A stretch of 64,000 nucleotides of DNA from Nitrosomonas sp. (GCF_019635155.1 NZ_JAHBZY010000015.1:21865-85864), one strand, 5' to 3'. Numbered from the stretch's first letter, positions 41,346 through 51,986 are shown. Made by a program: numbers and translations. The notes: generated from the letters alone by a model not told the origin.

Positions 41346-42374
41346 ATGATTAACGTCGGTATTGTCGGTGGTACAGGCTATACGGGAGTTGAATTACTTC
41401 GACTGCTCGCACTCCATCCCAAAGTCAGAATTAAAGCGATCACATCACGTAACGAAGCTGGCATCACTGTTTCTGAATTATTCACTAATCTTAGAGGCTA
41501 TCTCGATCTCAAATTCAGCGACCCTACCGACGCTAAACTTAATAAATGCGACTTAGTTTTTTTTGCCACACCAAATGGCATCGCAATGCAACAAGCAGAA
41601 TCTTTACTTCAGGCGGATGTGAAAATTATTGATCTCGCAGCGGATTTTCGTATCAAGAATGTTGCAGAATGGGAAAAATGGTACGGTATACGGCATGCTT
41701 GCCCAAATCTCGTAGCTGAAGCGGTTTACGGACTCCCCGAGATTAATCGAGAACAAATAAAAAATGCACGATTAATCGCCAATCCGGGCTGTTACCCCAC
41801 TGCAGTACAACTCGGCTTTTTACCGTTAATAGAAGCGAAGGTCATTAACACCGATCACCTCATCGCCGATGTCAAATCGGGCGTATCCGGCGCAGGTAGA
41901 AAAGCGGAAGTTCACACTTTACTTGCTGAAGCATCCGATAATTTTAAAGCCTACGGCGTACCTGGCCACCGGCATCTCCCCGAAATTAAGCAGGGGCTAT
42001 CGAATGTTGCCAAGCATCCGGTCGGTTTGACTTTTGTTCCTCACCTAGTACCGATGATTCGCGGAATTCATGCAACGCTTTATGCGAAACTCACCAAACA
42101 AGTTGATCTGCAGTCGCTCTACGAGCAACGTTATCAGAACGAAATATTTGTTGACGTATTACCAGCGGGAAAACATCCTGAAACCCGTTCTGTCAGAGGA
42201 TCCAATCTTTGCCGTATCGCCGTACATCAACCACAAAATAGCGATACAGTCGTGATTTTATCTGTCACTGACAATCTCGTAAAAGGCGCGGCAGGGCAAG
42301 CAATACAAAATATGAACATCATGTTCAATCTACCTGAATCACTTGGCATTCAACAGATTCCTTTGTTACCGTAG
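41346..42374 (+). CDS. argC: N-acetyl-gamma-glutamyl-phosphate reductase
   Basis: 342 residues. [18 protein letters not shown] is the nucleotide-binding start, [12 protein letters not shown] carries the catalytic Cys, and PGHRHLPEI the catalytic His region. Arginine biosynthesis. TAGGAG precedes the ATG. Confidence 0.96.
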   Translation: MINVGIVGGTGYTGVELLRLLALHPKVRIKAITSRNEAGITVSELFTNLRGYLDLKFSDPTDAKLNKCDLVFFATPNGIAMQQAESLLQADVKIIDLAADFRIKNVAEWEKWYGIRHACPNLVAEAVYGLPEINREQIKNARLIANPGCYPTAVQLGFLPLIEAKVINTDHLIADVKSGVSGAGRKAEVHTLLAEASDNFKAYGVPGHRHLPEIKQGLSNVAKHPVGLTFVPHLVPMIRGIHATLYAKLTKQVDLQSLYEQRYQNEIFVDVLPAGKHPETRSVRGSNLCRIAVHQPQNSDTVVILSVTDNLVKGAAGQAIQNMNIMFNLPESLGIQQIPLLP

Positions 42375-42488
42375 CAGTCGATCTGTTTTTTTAGTTTGAT
42401 TGCGGTAAGATGTTTTGAGTTATCCAAGAAAATAACCGGATACAATGTATGAGCAATTAATCATCAATTAATAAAATAAATACACACG

Positions 42489-43217
42489 GTGACTTCTCCA
42501 TCCCCCCAAAAAACAGAAATTCCTCGTGTTACCATTCGTCCGCTTCGTTCGTGGCATTTTCTCTTTTCGATGGGCATCATTGGTTGTTTACTCATCTCAC
42601 TGCTGTCATGGATTATGTACGAAGCCGGTAAACGCTCAGAAAGTGCGTTCAATGACGTAACTGAAGAAAACCACAGCTATTCATTTGATCCGGGAATTTG
42701 CCGGCAAACAAAGAAACGCCAATTATGTTCACAAATAGGCGACTTAACGCAACAATTGCAAATCGGCAATACTGCTAACCACGATCTTGCTGAACAAGTA
42801 AAGTCACTCTCGCAGGAAAATGATCATCTCAAAGAAAAATTAGCTTTCTTTCAACATTTTGTATCAAGCAATACAAAAAATGGAATATCAATCTATCAAT
42901 TCAGTTTGAAAGAAACTGAAACATCCGGAAAATACCGCTACGCACTAACTTTAATTCAAAGCGGCGAAAGACCTAGTGATTTCAAAGGCAATCTCAAATT
43001 TCAAGTTAAATTATCTCAGAATGGCCAGAACAAGCTTATTCCTTTGGTCAACAAAAACTCAAATCGCAATTTTCCTATTGAATTCAAATTTCTGCATCGA
43101 TTGGAAGAAACCTTTGTAGTACCGCCGGATGCCAACGTAGAAAATATGCAAGTTCAAATCTTTAAAGAGAGTAACAACAAAGCCATCCTTACTGAAACTG
43201 TGTCACCGGCCTTGTAA
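42489..43217 (+). CDS. membrane-anchored coiled-coil protein, DUF6776-like
   Basis: 242 residues from a GTG at 42489 with no good ribosome site. A start further in is possible. One TM (~26-46, SMGIIGCLLISLLSWIMYEAG), a coiled-coil (~80-118, LTQQLQIGNTANHDLAEQV) and a C-terminal beta-rich domain with YRYALTLIQSGERPSDFKGNLKF. This layout matches what I know of the DUF6776 family, which is usually next to a bactofilin gene. It ends 13 bp before the bactofilin start. It may anchor or guide bactofilin filaments at the membrane, by context only. Confidence 0.65.
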   Translation: MTSPSPQKTEIPRVTIRPLRSWHFLFSMGIIGCLLISLLSWIMYEAGKRSESAFNDVTEENHSYSFDPGICRQTKKRQLCSQIGDLTQQLQIGNTANHDLAEQVKSLSQENDHLKEKLAFFQHFVSSNTKNGISIYQFSLKETETSGKYRYALTLIQSGERPSDFKGNLKFQVKLSQNGQNKLIPLVNKNSNRNFPIEFKFLHRLEETFVVPPDANVENMQVQIFKESNNKAILTETVSPAL

Positions 43218-43230
43218 AGGAGAATAAAAC

Positions 43231-43689
43231 ATGTTCGGCAGAAGAAAAAAGAACCAACTGCATCACCATATCGATACTTTGATTGGAGCGAATACCAATC
43301 TGATCGGTGATATCCATTTCACGGGCGGCTTGCGGGTCGACGGACACATCGCCGGAAATGTCACCGCCACAGGTAACGAACACGATACCTTAGTACTCAG
43401 TAATGCAGGTAGCGTTACAGGCAAGATTAGCGTTGCCAACGTTGTAATTAATGGCACTGTCAATGGTCCTATCCATGCATCCGGCTATCTGGAGTTGCAA
43501 GAAAACGCCAAAGTTCACGGGGACATTCAGTATGGTTTGCTGGAAATACATTTAGGCGCTTCTGTTCAGGGAAAAATGATTCAAGAAAATTTTCTGGAAG
43601 ACGATCATGCAAAAAATACGGATAAAATGATAACATTGATATCTTCTGCGGTCGATCAACCGCATACTTCCACAGATGAAGCGAAATAA
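43231..43689 (+). CDS. bactofilin (polymer-forming cytoskeletal protein)
   Basis: 152 residues. The central beta-helix repeat is plain (TNLIGDIHFTGGLRVDGHIAGNV, then SVTGKISVANVVINGTVNGP). The N-terminal basic stretch MFGRRKKNQ could be a membrane-targeting peptide. Bactofilins polymerise without nucleotide and position cell-wall or polar complexes. AAAGGAG precedes the ATG. Probable operon with the upstream coiled-coil gene and erpA. Confidence 0.93.
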   Translation: MFGRRKKNQLHHHIDTLIGANTNLIGDIHFTGGLRVDGHIAGNVTATGNEHDTLVLSNAGSVTGKISVANVVINGTVNGPIHASGYLELQENAKVHGDIQYGLLEIHLGASVQGKMIQENFLEDDHAKNTDKMITLISSAVDQPHTSTDEAK

Positions 43690-43739
43690 CGCTTTCTGCT
43701 GAATGAGAAATAAATTTCATCAACAAAACTTAAGCGTAT

Positions 43740-44084
43740 ATGAACACTGAAATCAATGCACCGCTCAATTTTACCGAGAGTGCGGCTGCCAAAGTCAAGC
43801 AACTCATTGAAGAAGAAGGCAACAGTCATCTTAATCTTCGAGTTTTTATCAGTGGTGGCGGTTGTTCCGGATTTCAATACGGATTCACTTTTGACGAACA
43901 AATCAACGAAGACGATACCGTAATGGAAAAAAACGGTGTTAAATTGCTGATTGATCCAATGAGTTTTCAGTATTTAATCGGAGCCGAAATTGATTATCAG
44001 GAAAATTTAAAAGGCTCGCAGTTCGTCATAAAGAATCCTGGAGCAACAAGTACTTGCGGTTGCGGATCGTCTTTTTCCGTATAA
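43740..44084 (+). CDS. erpA: iron-sulfur cluster insertion protein ErpA
   Basis: 114 residues. A-type carrier with the three conserved cysteines in [12 protein letters not shown] and [10 protein letters not shown]. Delivers Fe-S clusters to apoproteins including those of isoprenoid synthesis and respiration. Start 50 bp after the bactofilin stop. Adjacent to anmK, as commonly seen in betaproteobacteria. Confidence 0.95.
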   Translation: MNTEINAPLNFTESAAAKVKQLIEEEGNSHLNLRVFISGGGCSGFQYGFTFDEQINEDDTVMEKNGVKLLIDPMSFQYLIGAEIDYQENLKGSQFVIKNPGATSTCGCGSSFSV

Positions 44085-44112
44085 ATTCCATCCAATTCGG
44101 ATTGACGGGAGT

Positions 44113-45213
44113 TCAGGCCGGATAAATTGCACCCAGGATTCGCTCGCCTTTTGCGCCGGTCACCGATGCTAGATTCCCCGTTTCACGCAGCAAAGCCCGC
44201 CGTCCCAGCCATGCAAATGCAAAAGCTTCCACCCAATCAGCCGCAACGCCGAGCCGATCGGTCATTTCCACCTTTTTTCCGGGCATTTCACCGGCGAGCC
44301 GCCTCATCAAAGCCGCATTGTGAGCCCCTCCGCCGCAAACATAAACTTCTTCGGTATTCGGACAGAACTGAATAATCGCTGCGGCTATCGACTGCACGGT
44401 CAATTGCAGTAGTGTCGCTTGCACGTCTTCGGGCAATTCATTTCCAGAAATCTTCTGTTCCAGCCATTCAAGATTAAACCTGTCCCTGCCGGTACTTTTA
44501 GGCGGATTGCATTCAAAGTAAGGATCCGCCATACAAGTATCCAGTAAAGTCGCGATAACGTGCCCGCTGGCCGCCCAATGTCCATTGTCATCATAGTGCT
44601 GCCCTATATGACGCAAACACCAAGCATCCATTATTAAATTTCCAGGCCCGCTATCAAAACCCATGACCGGCAATCTGGAATTTAGCCGGGTAATATTAGC
44701 GATACCACCGATATTGACTATCACGCGAGGACTATCAGCATGCATAAAAACAGCCTGGTGAAAAGCAGGTACCAATGGCGCTCCTTGCCCGCCAGCAGCA
44801 ATATCGCGGCTGCGAAAATCGGAAACCACGGAAATCCCGGTCAATTCCGCCAATAGCGCAGAATTAACCAGTTGTATTGTATAGCCCTTCTCTTTTTCTG
44901 GACAATGACGAACAGTTTGACCATGGCAACCGATTGCTATTATTCGTTCGGGAATGAAATTTGCTATTTCCAGCAAGCTAATAACCGCTTGTGCATAGCA
45001 TTGAGATAACTGATTGCTGAGAATTGCGGCGCGATGCAATTCATCATTTCCGGATTGATGAAGCTCTAATAATTGCCTTCTTAGTTCATCATCATAGGGA
45101 AGAAAGAAAGTTTGCAGCAGCGCCGGAGGGGAATCTTGAAAATCCACCAATACCACATCCACGCCATCCAGACTGGTACCCGACATGACGCCAATATAAA
45201 AAGCAGATTCCAA
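44113..45213 (-). CDS. anmK: anhydro-N-acetylmuramic acid kinase
   Basis: 366 residues. FYIGVMSGTSLDGVDVVLVD at the N-terminus is the family hallmark. NIGGIANITRL and VCGGGAHNAALMRRL are the other ATPase-fold motifs. It phosphorylates 1,6-anhydroMurNAc in cell-wall recycling, the product of lytic transglycosylases such as the one at 12573-13832. The start is a TTG at 45213. No ATG is available before the conserved N-terminus. Confidence 0.95.
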   Translation of the reverse strand: MESAFYIGVMSGTSLDGVDVVLVDFQDSPPALLQTFFLPYDDELRRQLLELHQSGNDELHRAAILSNQLSQCYAQAVISLLEIANFIPERIIAIGCHGQTVRHCPEKEKGYTIQLVNSALLAELTGISVVSDFRSRDIAAGGQGAPLVPAFHQAVFMHADSPRVIVNIGGIANITRLNSRLPVMGFDSGPGNLIMDAWCLRHIGQHYDDNGHWAASGHVIATLLDTCMADPYFECNPPKSTGRDRFNLEWLEQKISGNELPEDVQATLLQLTVQSIAAAIIQFCPNTEEVYVCGGGAHNAALMRRLAGEMPGKKVEMTDRLGVAADWVEAFAFAWLGRRALLRETGNLASVTGAKGERILGAIYPA

Positions 45214-45326
45214 CTAATTTAATACTTGAGAAAAAATAAAGATCCGTAATCATCCACCATAACGACGTTGACGATTCCAGCAACGGCAAATCGCCAACGT
45301 TGGATGGATGGGATGCTTTTGGTTGA

Positions 45327-46664
45327 TTACTCTATTGCAGCAAGCTGGATGCTACGCATGATATTCAGGCGCGCAACCAATGATTGTGTTTCTTTCTGGA
45401 AATTGTTCAAATCACGCTTGGCAATTGGCGGCGCCGTTGGCAACACCACTTTCGTCGGATCGCGCTGCACACCGTCAACACGTAATTCATAATGCAGATG
45501 CGGACCGGTTGCCATGCCGGTAGAACCGACATATCCAATCACATCACCTTGATTGATCCGTTTACCTTTCGACAATCCTGAAGCAAAACGGGATAAATGT
45601 CCATACGCTGTTTCGTATTTACCGTTATGTTTCAACACCACCAGATTTCCATACCCCCGTTGCGATCCTGAGAAAGCAACTATCCCGCTCGCCGTTGCTT
45701 TTACAGGTGTGCCTGTCGGTGCAGCATAATCAATACCACGGTGCGCACGCCATTTCTTCAGAATCGGATGAAAACGAGCGTTGGTAAAACCAGAGCTCAC
45801 TCGCGTAAAAGCGAGCGGCGATAGCAGGAATGCTTTACGCAAACTGTCGCCTTCAGGTGTGTAATAGCCATCTGCACCGTTCGAAGATTTAAAATAAATG
45901 GCCTGATGGGATTTTCCTTTATTGATAAACTCAACCGCTAATACCTGGCCGGTTTTTGCCAACCGGCCGTTATTTGAGAATGTTTCATAGACAACGGTAA
46001 AGCGATCACCTTGGCGCAAATCACGATAAAAATCGATCTCGGATGCAAAAATTTCAGTCAACTGCATGGCAATATTGTTTGGAACCCCTGCATTATCAGT
46101 TGCCGCAAATAATGAACTGGTAATTACGCCGGACTTCATATGAACTTGACTATCGAGCTCAATGGATTGCTCGGTCATCTTAAATTCATCGTCCGTTTTT
46201 TCCATCAAAAACAACTCTTCGTTACCAAAGAAATAACGCAGCGATAACAATTCACCATCGGCTGTTGTTTGCGCGTAAATGGTCTTTCCCGGTCTAAGTT
46301 GGCGCATGGCGCGGCTACCGCGCGCTGCCTGAAGAAAATCGGTGGAATCCTGACTGCTTATGTCCAGCCGGTTTAGAATGGTTGCAATGGTATCACCACG
46401 ACGGATGCTTTCCTGACGCCAGAATGTTTGATTCGCTTGTGCTTCGGCTAAGACATCCGGAATGGATAAATCAAGATCAAGAACAACTTCCTCTACTTGA
46501 ACATCACCGAATGAAGGGGAATTTGGCGCAATTCCAAATGCCGTAACGATGCCGAAAAGCGGGATGCTGGATAGCGCTACCAGCCAGCGAATTGATTTTT
46601 TTGTTAGTTTTGATGATTTTTGAGCTAGAATCCTTTGCTTACTGCTAATAGGCGTATATAGCAT
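45327..46664 (-). CDS. M23-family peptidoglycan endopeptidase (MepM-like)
   Basis: 445 residues. One N-terminal TM (~28-47), a region with GDTIATILNRLDISSQDSTDF (OapA/LysM-like) and a C-terminal LytM domain (HRGIDYAAPTGTPV and GPHLHYELR with the zinc ligands His, Asp and His). It cleaves peptide crosslinks in the periplasm for growth. GGAGG precedes ATG 46664. Divergent from tyrS, a conserved arrangement with anmK nearby. Confidence 0.93.
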   Translation of the reverse strand: MLYTPISSKQRILAQKSSKLTKKSIRWLVALSSIPLFGIVTAFGIAPNSPSFGDVQVEEVVLDLDLSIPDVLAEAQANQTFWRQESIRRGDTIATILNRLDISSQDSTDFLQAARGSRAMRQLRPGKTIYAQTTADGELLSLRYFFGNEELFLMEKTDDEFKMTEQSIELDSQVHMKSGVITSSLFAATDNAGVPNNIAMQLTEIFASEIDFYRDLRQGDRFTVVYETFSNNGRLAKTGQVLAVEFINKGKSHQAIYFKSSNGADGYYTPEGDSLRKAFLLSPLAFTRVSSGFTNARFHPILKKWRAHRGIDYAAPTGTPVKATASGIVAFSGSQRGYGNLVVLKHNGKYETAYGHLSRFASGLSKGKRINQGDVIGYVGSTGMATGPHLHYELRVDGVQRDPTKVVLPTAPPIAKRDLNNFQKETQSLVARLNIMRSIQLAAIE

Positions 46665-46819
46665 CTATGAAGTACCTCCAGTCGTTTGTATCATTTTTGC
46701 AAACAGGCGCGAGTCTATCATGAAAATAGTTAATTTGTACTAAAAAACTACTAGAAAAGTACTAAAAATTTATCGCACAATTCCATAATATCAATATAAA
46801 TCATTAAGTTAATATTATC

Positions 46820-48022
46820 GTGAAAAAATCAATAATATCTGATCTTGGCATTATAAAACGTGGCAGTCACGAACTATTAGTAGAAACAGAACTGGAAAGC
46901 AGGCTTATTTCCGGACATCCGTTGCGCGTAAAAGCCGGGTTTGATCCCACAGCACCGGATTTGCACTTAGGGCATACAGTGTTAATCAATAAATTACGCC
47001 AATTACAAGAAATGGGACATCATGTTCTGTTTCTGATCGGTGATTTCACCGGCATGATTGGTGATCCCAGTGGAAAGAATGCCACTCGCCCGCCGCTTAG
47101 CAGAGAACAAGTAGCGGAAAATGCAAAATCCTACACCGCGCAAGTTTTCAAAATATTAAAGCCTGATCAAACCGAAGTAGTATTCAATTCCACCTGGATG
47201 GATAAGCTCAACGCTGCGGATTTAATCAAACTGGCGGCAACACATACGGTGGCCCGCATGTTGGAGCGCGACGACTTCGATAAGCGCTATCGCAATAATC
47301 AAGCCATCGCTATCCATGAATTTCTCTATCCGCTGATTCAGGGATATGACTCCGTTGCACTCAAAGCTGACCTCGAACTGGGCGGAACCGACCAAAAATT
47401 CAACTTGCTGATGGGGCGGGAATTGCAAAAACATTTCGGGCAACCTCAACAATGCATCCTGACAATGCCATTGCTGGAAGGATTGGATGGCGTCAATAAA
47501 ATGTCCAAATCGCTCAACAATTACGTTGGAATTACCGAAAACCCGAAAGATATTTTTGGCAAACTGATGTCGATTTCCGATCAACTGATGTGGCGTTATC
47601 TGGAATTACTGTCTTTTGAATCGCTGCAAACCATTCAAAAATGGCGTGAAGAAGTAGAATCCGGCCGCAACCCCCGCGACGTCAAAGTCCGGTTTGCACA
47701 AGAAATTGTGGCTCGATTTCACAGTCAACGCGATGCCGAAGAAGCCTTGGCGGATTTTGAAGCGCGCTTTAGACACGGCGCACTTCCCGATGAAATACCT
47801 GAAACTTCGATTCAAGCACCCGACGATGAAATTCCATTGGTGCAGGTGTTAAAGCAAAGCGGATTAACTGCCAGTACCAGTGAGGCATTGCGCATGATCG
47901 AACAAGGCGCTGTGAAATTGGACGGTGAGAAAGTGGACGATAAGTCAATGAAGTTGAAAAAAGGAATCAAGACTGTCATTCAAGTCGGCAAACGAAAATT
48001 TGCAAAAGTTGCCATTCAATAA
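46820..48022 (+). CDS. tyrS: tyrosyl-tRNA synthetase
   Basis: 400 residues, GTG start. [14 protein letters not shown] carries the HIGH motif, KMSKSLNNY the KMSKS motif, and the C-terminal ~60 residues an S4 RNA-binding domain ([19 protein letters not shown]). This length and the HLGHT spelling indicate the TyrZ-like form common in betaproteobacteria. Confidence 0.96.
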   Translation: MKKSIISDLGIIKRGSHELLVETELESRLISGHPLRVKAGFDPTAPDLHLGHTVLINKLRQLQEMGHHVLFLIGDFTGMIGDPSGKNATRPPLSREQVAENAKSYTAQVFKILKPDQTEVVFNSTWMDKLNAADLIKLAATHTVARMLERDDFDKRYRNNQAIAIHEFLYPLIQGYDSVALKADLELGGTDQKFNLLMGRELQKHFGQPQQCILTMPLLEGLDGVNKMSKSLNNYVGITENPKDIFGKLMSISDQLMWRYLELLSFESLQTIQKWREEVESGRNPRDVKVRFAQEIVARFHSQRDAEEALADFEARFRHGALPDEIPETSIQAPDDEIPLVQVLKQSGLTASTSEALRMIEQGAVKLDGEKVDDKSMKLKKGIKTVIQVGKRKFAKVAIQ

Positions 48023-48031
48023 ATGAGTTCG

Positions 48032-48060
48032 TTGCATGATAACGCTTAATCCGGTATACT
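48032..48060 (+). promoter_or_regulatory. sigma-70-type promoter of the DEAD-box helicase gene
   Basis: TTGCAT (48032-48037), 17-bp spacer, TATACT (48055-48060). It implies a 5' untranslated leader of about 200 nt before the GTG at 48271. Long leaders are usual for cold-induced RNA helicase genes. Confidence 0.65.
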
Positions 48061-48270
48061 GCGCGGCCAAAGTTGGTGAGTGAATTCGCGTTCATCGACT
48101 TTATTTGGTTCCATCGTTCCTGACCTCTCTTCAATTTTGTTTCCCGGAAATTGTATATAACCTTGGTTAGCGGCGATGCTTTTTTAATCCGCTGACAAGG
48201 GCATGCACACCAATGATTCACATCCAGTGAATCATGTCGTGCGTTTCATTGTCTTTTTTAGGAAATCAAC

Positions 48271-49668
48271 GTGTCTTTTGAAGATTTAAACTTACAACCT
48301 GCAATACTCAAAGCAATCCAGGAAGCCGGCTACACTGCACCAACGCCGATTCAACAACAAGCCATCCCCGAATTAATCGCCGGTCATGATGTCATGGCTT
48401 GCGCTCAAACAGGTACCGGCAAAACAGCGGCCTTCATGTTACCCGCTTTGCATATACTGTCTACGCCTTCACCCGTCCGCAGCAGCGGCCCCCGCGTACT
48501 GGTTCTGACACCGACACGCGAATTGGCATTGCAGGTATCCGACGCAGCCAAAAAATACGGCAAATACCTGAAACGTATCAACGTCGTCAGTATCCTGGGA
48601 GGCATGCCATATCCGCTACAAAACCGGTTATTATCGCAACCGGTCGAAATTCTGGTTGCCACACCGGGACGATTGATTGATCACATACAACGAGGCCGTA
48701 TTGATTTTAAACGTCTGCAGATGCTGGTATTGGATGAAGCCGATCGCATGTTGGACATGGGTTTCATCGAAGATGTCGAAACCATTGCAGCCGCGACACC
48801 GAATACCCGCCAAACGTTACTGTTCTCCGCCACGCTCGACAATGCCATCGATAAGGTCGCTACGAAGCTGCTAAAAACGCCTAAACGCATCCAAGTCGCA
48901 TCCCACAAAACCAAGCTTGACAATATCGAACAACGGCTGCATTACACCGACGACATGTCGCACAAAAATCGTTTGCTCGATCATCTGCTGCGTGACGAAT
49001 CATTGAAACAAGCGATCGTGTTCACCGCCACCAAACGCGATGCCGACACCTTGGCGGATAACCTGCATGCCCAAGGCTTTGCCGCCGCCGCTTTGCATGG
49101 TGATATGAATCAGCGCGAGCGTAATCGCACGCTCACCCGATTGCGCAACGGCGGCTTGCGTGTTCTGGTGGCTACCGATGTGGCCGCCCGTGGCATCGAC
49201 GTTGCCGACATCACGCATGTCATCAATTTTGACTTACCCAAATTCGCGGAAGATTACGTGCACCGCATTGGCCGTACCGGCCGCGCCGGCGCGACGGGCA
49301 CAGCCGTTTCCTTCGCATCGACCAAAGACAGCCTCCATCTGTCCAGGATTGAACGCTATACCGGTCAACGCATTACCTCGCACATTATCCCTGGCTTGGA
49401 GCCACGTATCAAACCCCGTTTTCATAATAACAACCCCAAAAGCACAACAAATGTCACTCAAAAACGCAAACGAGCACCCTTTGCGAGTCACGACAGCCGC
49501 CCCGGTTTAGGCGTAACCGCCAAAACCCAGGAGCAAAGCAGAAACCGCAACAGCCAGCGTGGCAGGCCGTTCGAAGACAATCGTGCATTTGGAAACAGCA
49601 ATCGTGGTGGTGCTTTCCGAAATAATAACGGGAATAAAACCGGCTATCAGTTTGCGCGTACTAAGTAA
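48271..49668 (+). CDS. rhlE: DEAD-box RNA helicase, RhlE type
   Basis: 465 residues, GTG start with AGGA 8 nt upstream. Q motif PTPIQQQAIP, AQTGTGKTAAF, DEADRMLDMGF, SAT and HRIGRTGRAG are intact. The C-terminal ~75 residues are a basic Asn/Arg/Gly-rich tail (NRNSQRGRPF, RGGAFRNNNG) for RNA binding. It remodels ribosomal precursors and mRNA, especially in the cold. Confidence 0.94.
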   Translation: MSFEDLNLQPAILKAIQEAGYTAPTPIQQQAIPELIAGHDVMACAQTGTGKTAAFMLPALHILSTPSPVRSSGPRVLVLTPTRELALQVSDAAKKYGKYLKRINVVSILGGMPYPLQNRLLSQPVEILVATPGRLIDHIQRGRIDFKRLQMLVLDEADRMLDMGFIEDVETIAAATPNTRQTLLFSATLDNAIDKVATKLLKTPKRIQVASHKTKLDNIEQRLHYTDDMSHKNRLLDHLLRDESLKQAIVFTATKRDADTLADNLHAQGFAAAALHGDMNQRERNRTLTRLRNGGLRVLVATDVAARGIDVADITHVINFDLPKFAEDYVHRIGRTGRAGATGTAVSFASTKDSLHLSRIERYTGQRITSHIIPGLEPRIKPRFHNNNPKSTTNVTQKRKRAPFASHDSRPGLGVTAKTQEQSRNRNSQRGRPFEDNRAFGNSNRGGAFRNNNGNKTGYQFARTK

Positions 49669-49679
49669 TCACTTCTAAA

Positions 49680-49722
49680 GTTGCTTTGCTCCGAATTCAA
49701 AGGTATTGCGGAGCTAAGCAAC
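49680..49722. terminator. hairpin between convergent genes
   Basis: GTTGCTTTGCTCCG (49680-49693) pairs with 49709-49722 with one mismatch around a 15-nt loop. No T-tract follows, so it may be a rho-assisted or processing structure serving both convergent transcripts. Confidence 0.4.
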
Positions 49723-49749
49723 TCTGAATGTCAACCTGATGCGCTTGGT

Positions 49750-50535
49750 TTATTGGCGCTCCACTAACACCCGTTCCTGCAACATCCTCACAATCCGGTA
49801 TGCCGCATACGCGGCAATCAAGTGCTTGAGCGTATGGCCGCTGATCCAACCGTTTGTCCAGGCAAAGACTTGCGAATCGAATATTTCAAATAGCTTTGCG
49901 ACCGCGTAGAGCGCAATCACATGAAAAACCGTATGGCCATGACTGTAACGCGATGGGAAATACAGACTGATCCAGACCATCAGCAGGATCGGATAAAACT
50001 GCATCACGATATAAAAATTCAAATTACCCGCGCCGTGCAACTCGGTCCAATACCAATACAGCACACTCGACACAGACAATGTAACCAGCAGCGGCAAAGC
50101 CACTAAACCGGCGGTTTTATTTACACGCTCGACCAGTGTCGCCGACAGTAATGCCGCAATCGCAACGACAATCGGTAATCGATCCCACAACAGATGATCA
50201 ATATCCGGAGTCCAATGATAATAAATCGATCCAAACGCAACTGAAGCAACGCTGAAAAACAATATCCGGTATGGCCGGCTTTCCTTGCAATCCTGGAATA
50301 CCGATTGCGCTGGATTCTGATGGATTCTCCATAGAAACAGTAAACCGGCGCCACCGCTGACCAAAAAAGCCAGATTAGACACAACATCGTTGAAATTCGG
50401 GATACCTAGAAAGCTGCGTTGGTCGGCGAAACGGTGATACTCGGCAGATTGCGCCAATGGCGGTGCCCATGCGGCAATCAAGATGACCAGAATCGATATA
50501 CCCGCCAGAAACTGCCAATGCCTGTTTGAATTCAT
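49750..50535 (-). CDS. ceramidase-family integral membrane hydrolase
   Basis: About 261 residues from ATG 50535 (AGGAG upstream). A TTG at 50565 overlaps the radA stop by 4 bp and may be used for coupling. Seven hydrophobic segments. The alkaline-ceramidase-type metal motifs are FGSIYYHWTPDIDHLLWDRLP in the middle (quoted from GSIYYHWTPDIDHLLW) and HTLKHLIAAYAAYRI near the C-terminus. In eukaryotes the family cleaves ceramide. The bacterial substrate is not established. Confidence 0.8.
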   Translation of the reverse strand: MNSNRHWQFLAGISILVILIAAWAPPLAQSAEYHRFADQRSFLGIPNFNDVVSNLAFLVSGGAGLLFLWRIHQNPAQSVFQDCKESRPYRILFFSVASVAFGSIYYHWTPDIDHLLWDRLPIVVAIAALLSATLVERVNKTAGLVALPLLVTLSVSSVLYWYWTELHGAGNLNFYIVMQFYPILLMVWISLYFPSRYSHGHTVFHVIALYAVAKLFEIFDSQVFAWTNGWISGHTLKHLIAAYAAYRIVRMLQERVLVERQ

Positions 50536-50561
50536 CAACTTGCAGACTCCTGCAATAACGG

Positions 50562-51911
50562 TCAATGCATATGCGTAACCGCGTCCTTGAGCCGCGCCAC
50601 CGGGATAATAGTCATGCCGTCAATGGCTTGCTTGGGTTTGTTAGCCAACGGAATGATGGCTTGCTTAAAACCCAATTTGGCGGCTTCCTTCAACCGTTCC
50701 TGGCCGCGTTGCACCGGGCGGATCTCACCCGCCAGACCGATTTCACCGATGACGATCATTTTCTCCGCCAACGGCTTGTTTTTCAGCGATGAAACAACCG
50801 CCAGCAAAATTGCCAGATCGGCACCGGGTTCAGTAATTTTGACACCGCCCACGGCGTTGACGAACACATCCTGATCGTAACACGGGATTCCGGCGTGACG
50901 ATGCAAAACCGCCAACAGCATCGCCAGCCGGTTTTGTTCCAAACCAACGCACAACCGGCGAGGATTGGGTGACCGCGCTTCGTCAACCAGCGCTTGGATT
51001 TCCACCAACAGCGGACGCGTCCCCTCTTGCGTAACCATAATGCACGATCCCGGTACTTGCGCATCGTGGTGCGACAAAAATAATGCCGAAGGGTTCTTGA
51101 CTTCACGCAACCCTTTCTCGCCCATCGCAAAAACCCCTAATTCATTGACCGCGCCAAAGCGATTCTTGAACGCGCGAATCATACGGAAAGTGGAATGCAT
51201 GTCGCCTTCGAAATACAGTACGGTGTCAACCATATGTTCCAGCACGCGCGGCCCTGCCAACGCCCCTTCTTTAGTGACATGGCCAACCAGAATGATGCAG
51301 GTACCGCTCGACTTCGCCAACCGCGTCAATTGCGCCGCGCATTCGCGCACCTGCGCAACCGAACCCGGCGCGGATTGTAATATTTCCGAATAAACCGTTT
51401 GGATCGAATCGACCACGGCTACAGCCGGTTTATGCTTTGCCAGTACCGCTTGGATTTTCTCCAGTTGGATTTCCGCATATAAATCAACTGAGCGCACATC
51501 AAGCGCCAGGCGCTTGGCACGCAACGCCACTTGCTGCGCTGATTCTTCGCCGCTGACGTACAGCACAGCATGCTGTGCTGACATATAAGATAATGCTTGC
51601 AACAATAAGGTCGATTTACCGATGCCCGGATCGCCGCCCAGCAACACAACCCCGCCGCGCACCATGCCGCCGCCCAACACTCGGTCCAGTTCCTCGATCC
51701 CGGTTGGATAACGCGGCTCCTCGTATGCCTCGATCGTCCCCAGATTCTGCACCTGCCCGGTTTCGGATACCGGACTGAAACGTGACACCGCTTTCTCCGC
51801 GATGGTTTCAACCAAAGTATTCCAAGCTTGGCAATGCGGACACTGGCCTTGCCATTTCAAGGTCTGGCCGCCGCATTCGGTACAGGAATAGATGGTTTTC
51901 TGTTTGGCCAT
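50562..51911 (-). CDS. radA: DNA repair protein RadA
   Basis: About 449 residues from ATG 51911 (MAKQKTIYSCTECGG), the canonical start. An upstream Met at 51968 would add an atypical 19 residues. Zinc finger CTECGG...CPHC, Walker A GGDPGIGKSTLLLQ, the RadA-specific KNRFGAVNELGVF and a Lon-protease-like C-terminal domain. It promotes branch migration in recombination. It is followed directly by the ceramidase-family gene. Confidence 0.95.
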   Translation of the reverse strand: MAKQKTIYSCTECGGQTLKWQGQCPHCQAWNTLVETIAEKAVSRFSPVSETGQVQNLGTIEAYEEPRYPTGIEELDRVLGGGMVRGGVVLLGGDPGIGKSTLLLQALSYMSAQHAVLYVSGEESAQQVALRAKRLALDVRSVDLYAEIQLEKIQAVLAKHKPAVAVVDSIQTVYSEILQSAPGSVAQVRECAAQLTRLAKSSGTCIILVGHVTKEGALAGPRVLEHMVDTVLYFEGDMHSTFRMIRAFKNRFGAVNELGVFAMGEKGLREVKNPSALFLSHHDAQVPGSCIMVTQEGTRPLLVEIQALVDEARSPNPRRLCVGLEQNRLAMLLAVLHRHAGIPCYDQDVFVNAVGGVKITEPGADLAILLAVVSSLKNKPLAEKMIVIGEIGLAGEIRPVQRGQERLKEAAKLGFKQAIIPLANKPKQAIDGMTIIPVARLKDAVTHMH

Positions 51912-51986
51912 CAGTCTATAAACACTATGAAGATAGCAGTCCCGATACCAACCATCGGTTTTCGCCAATGATAGATTCTTAACATG

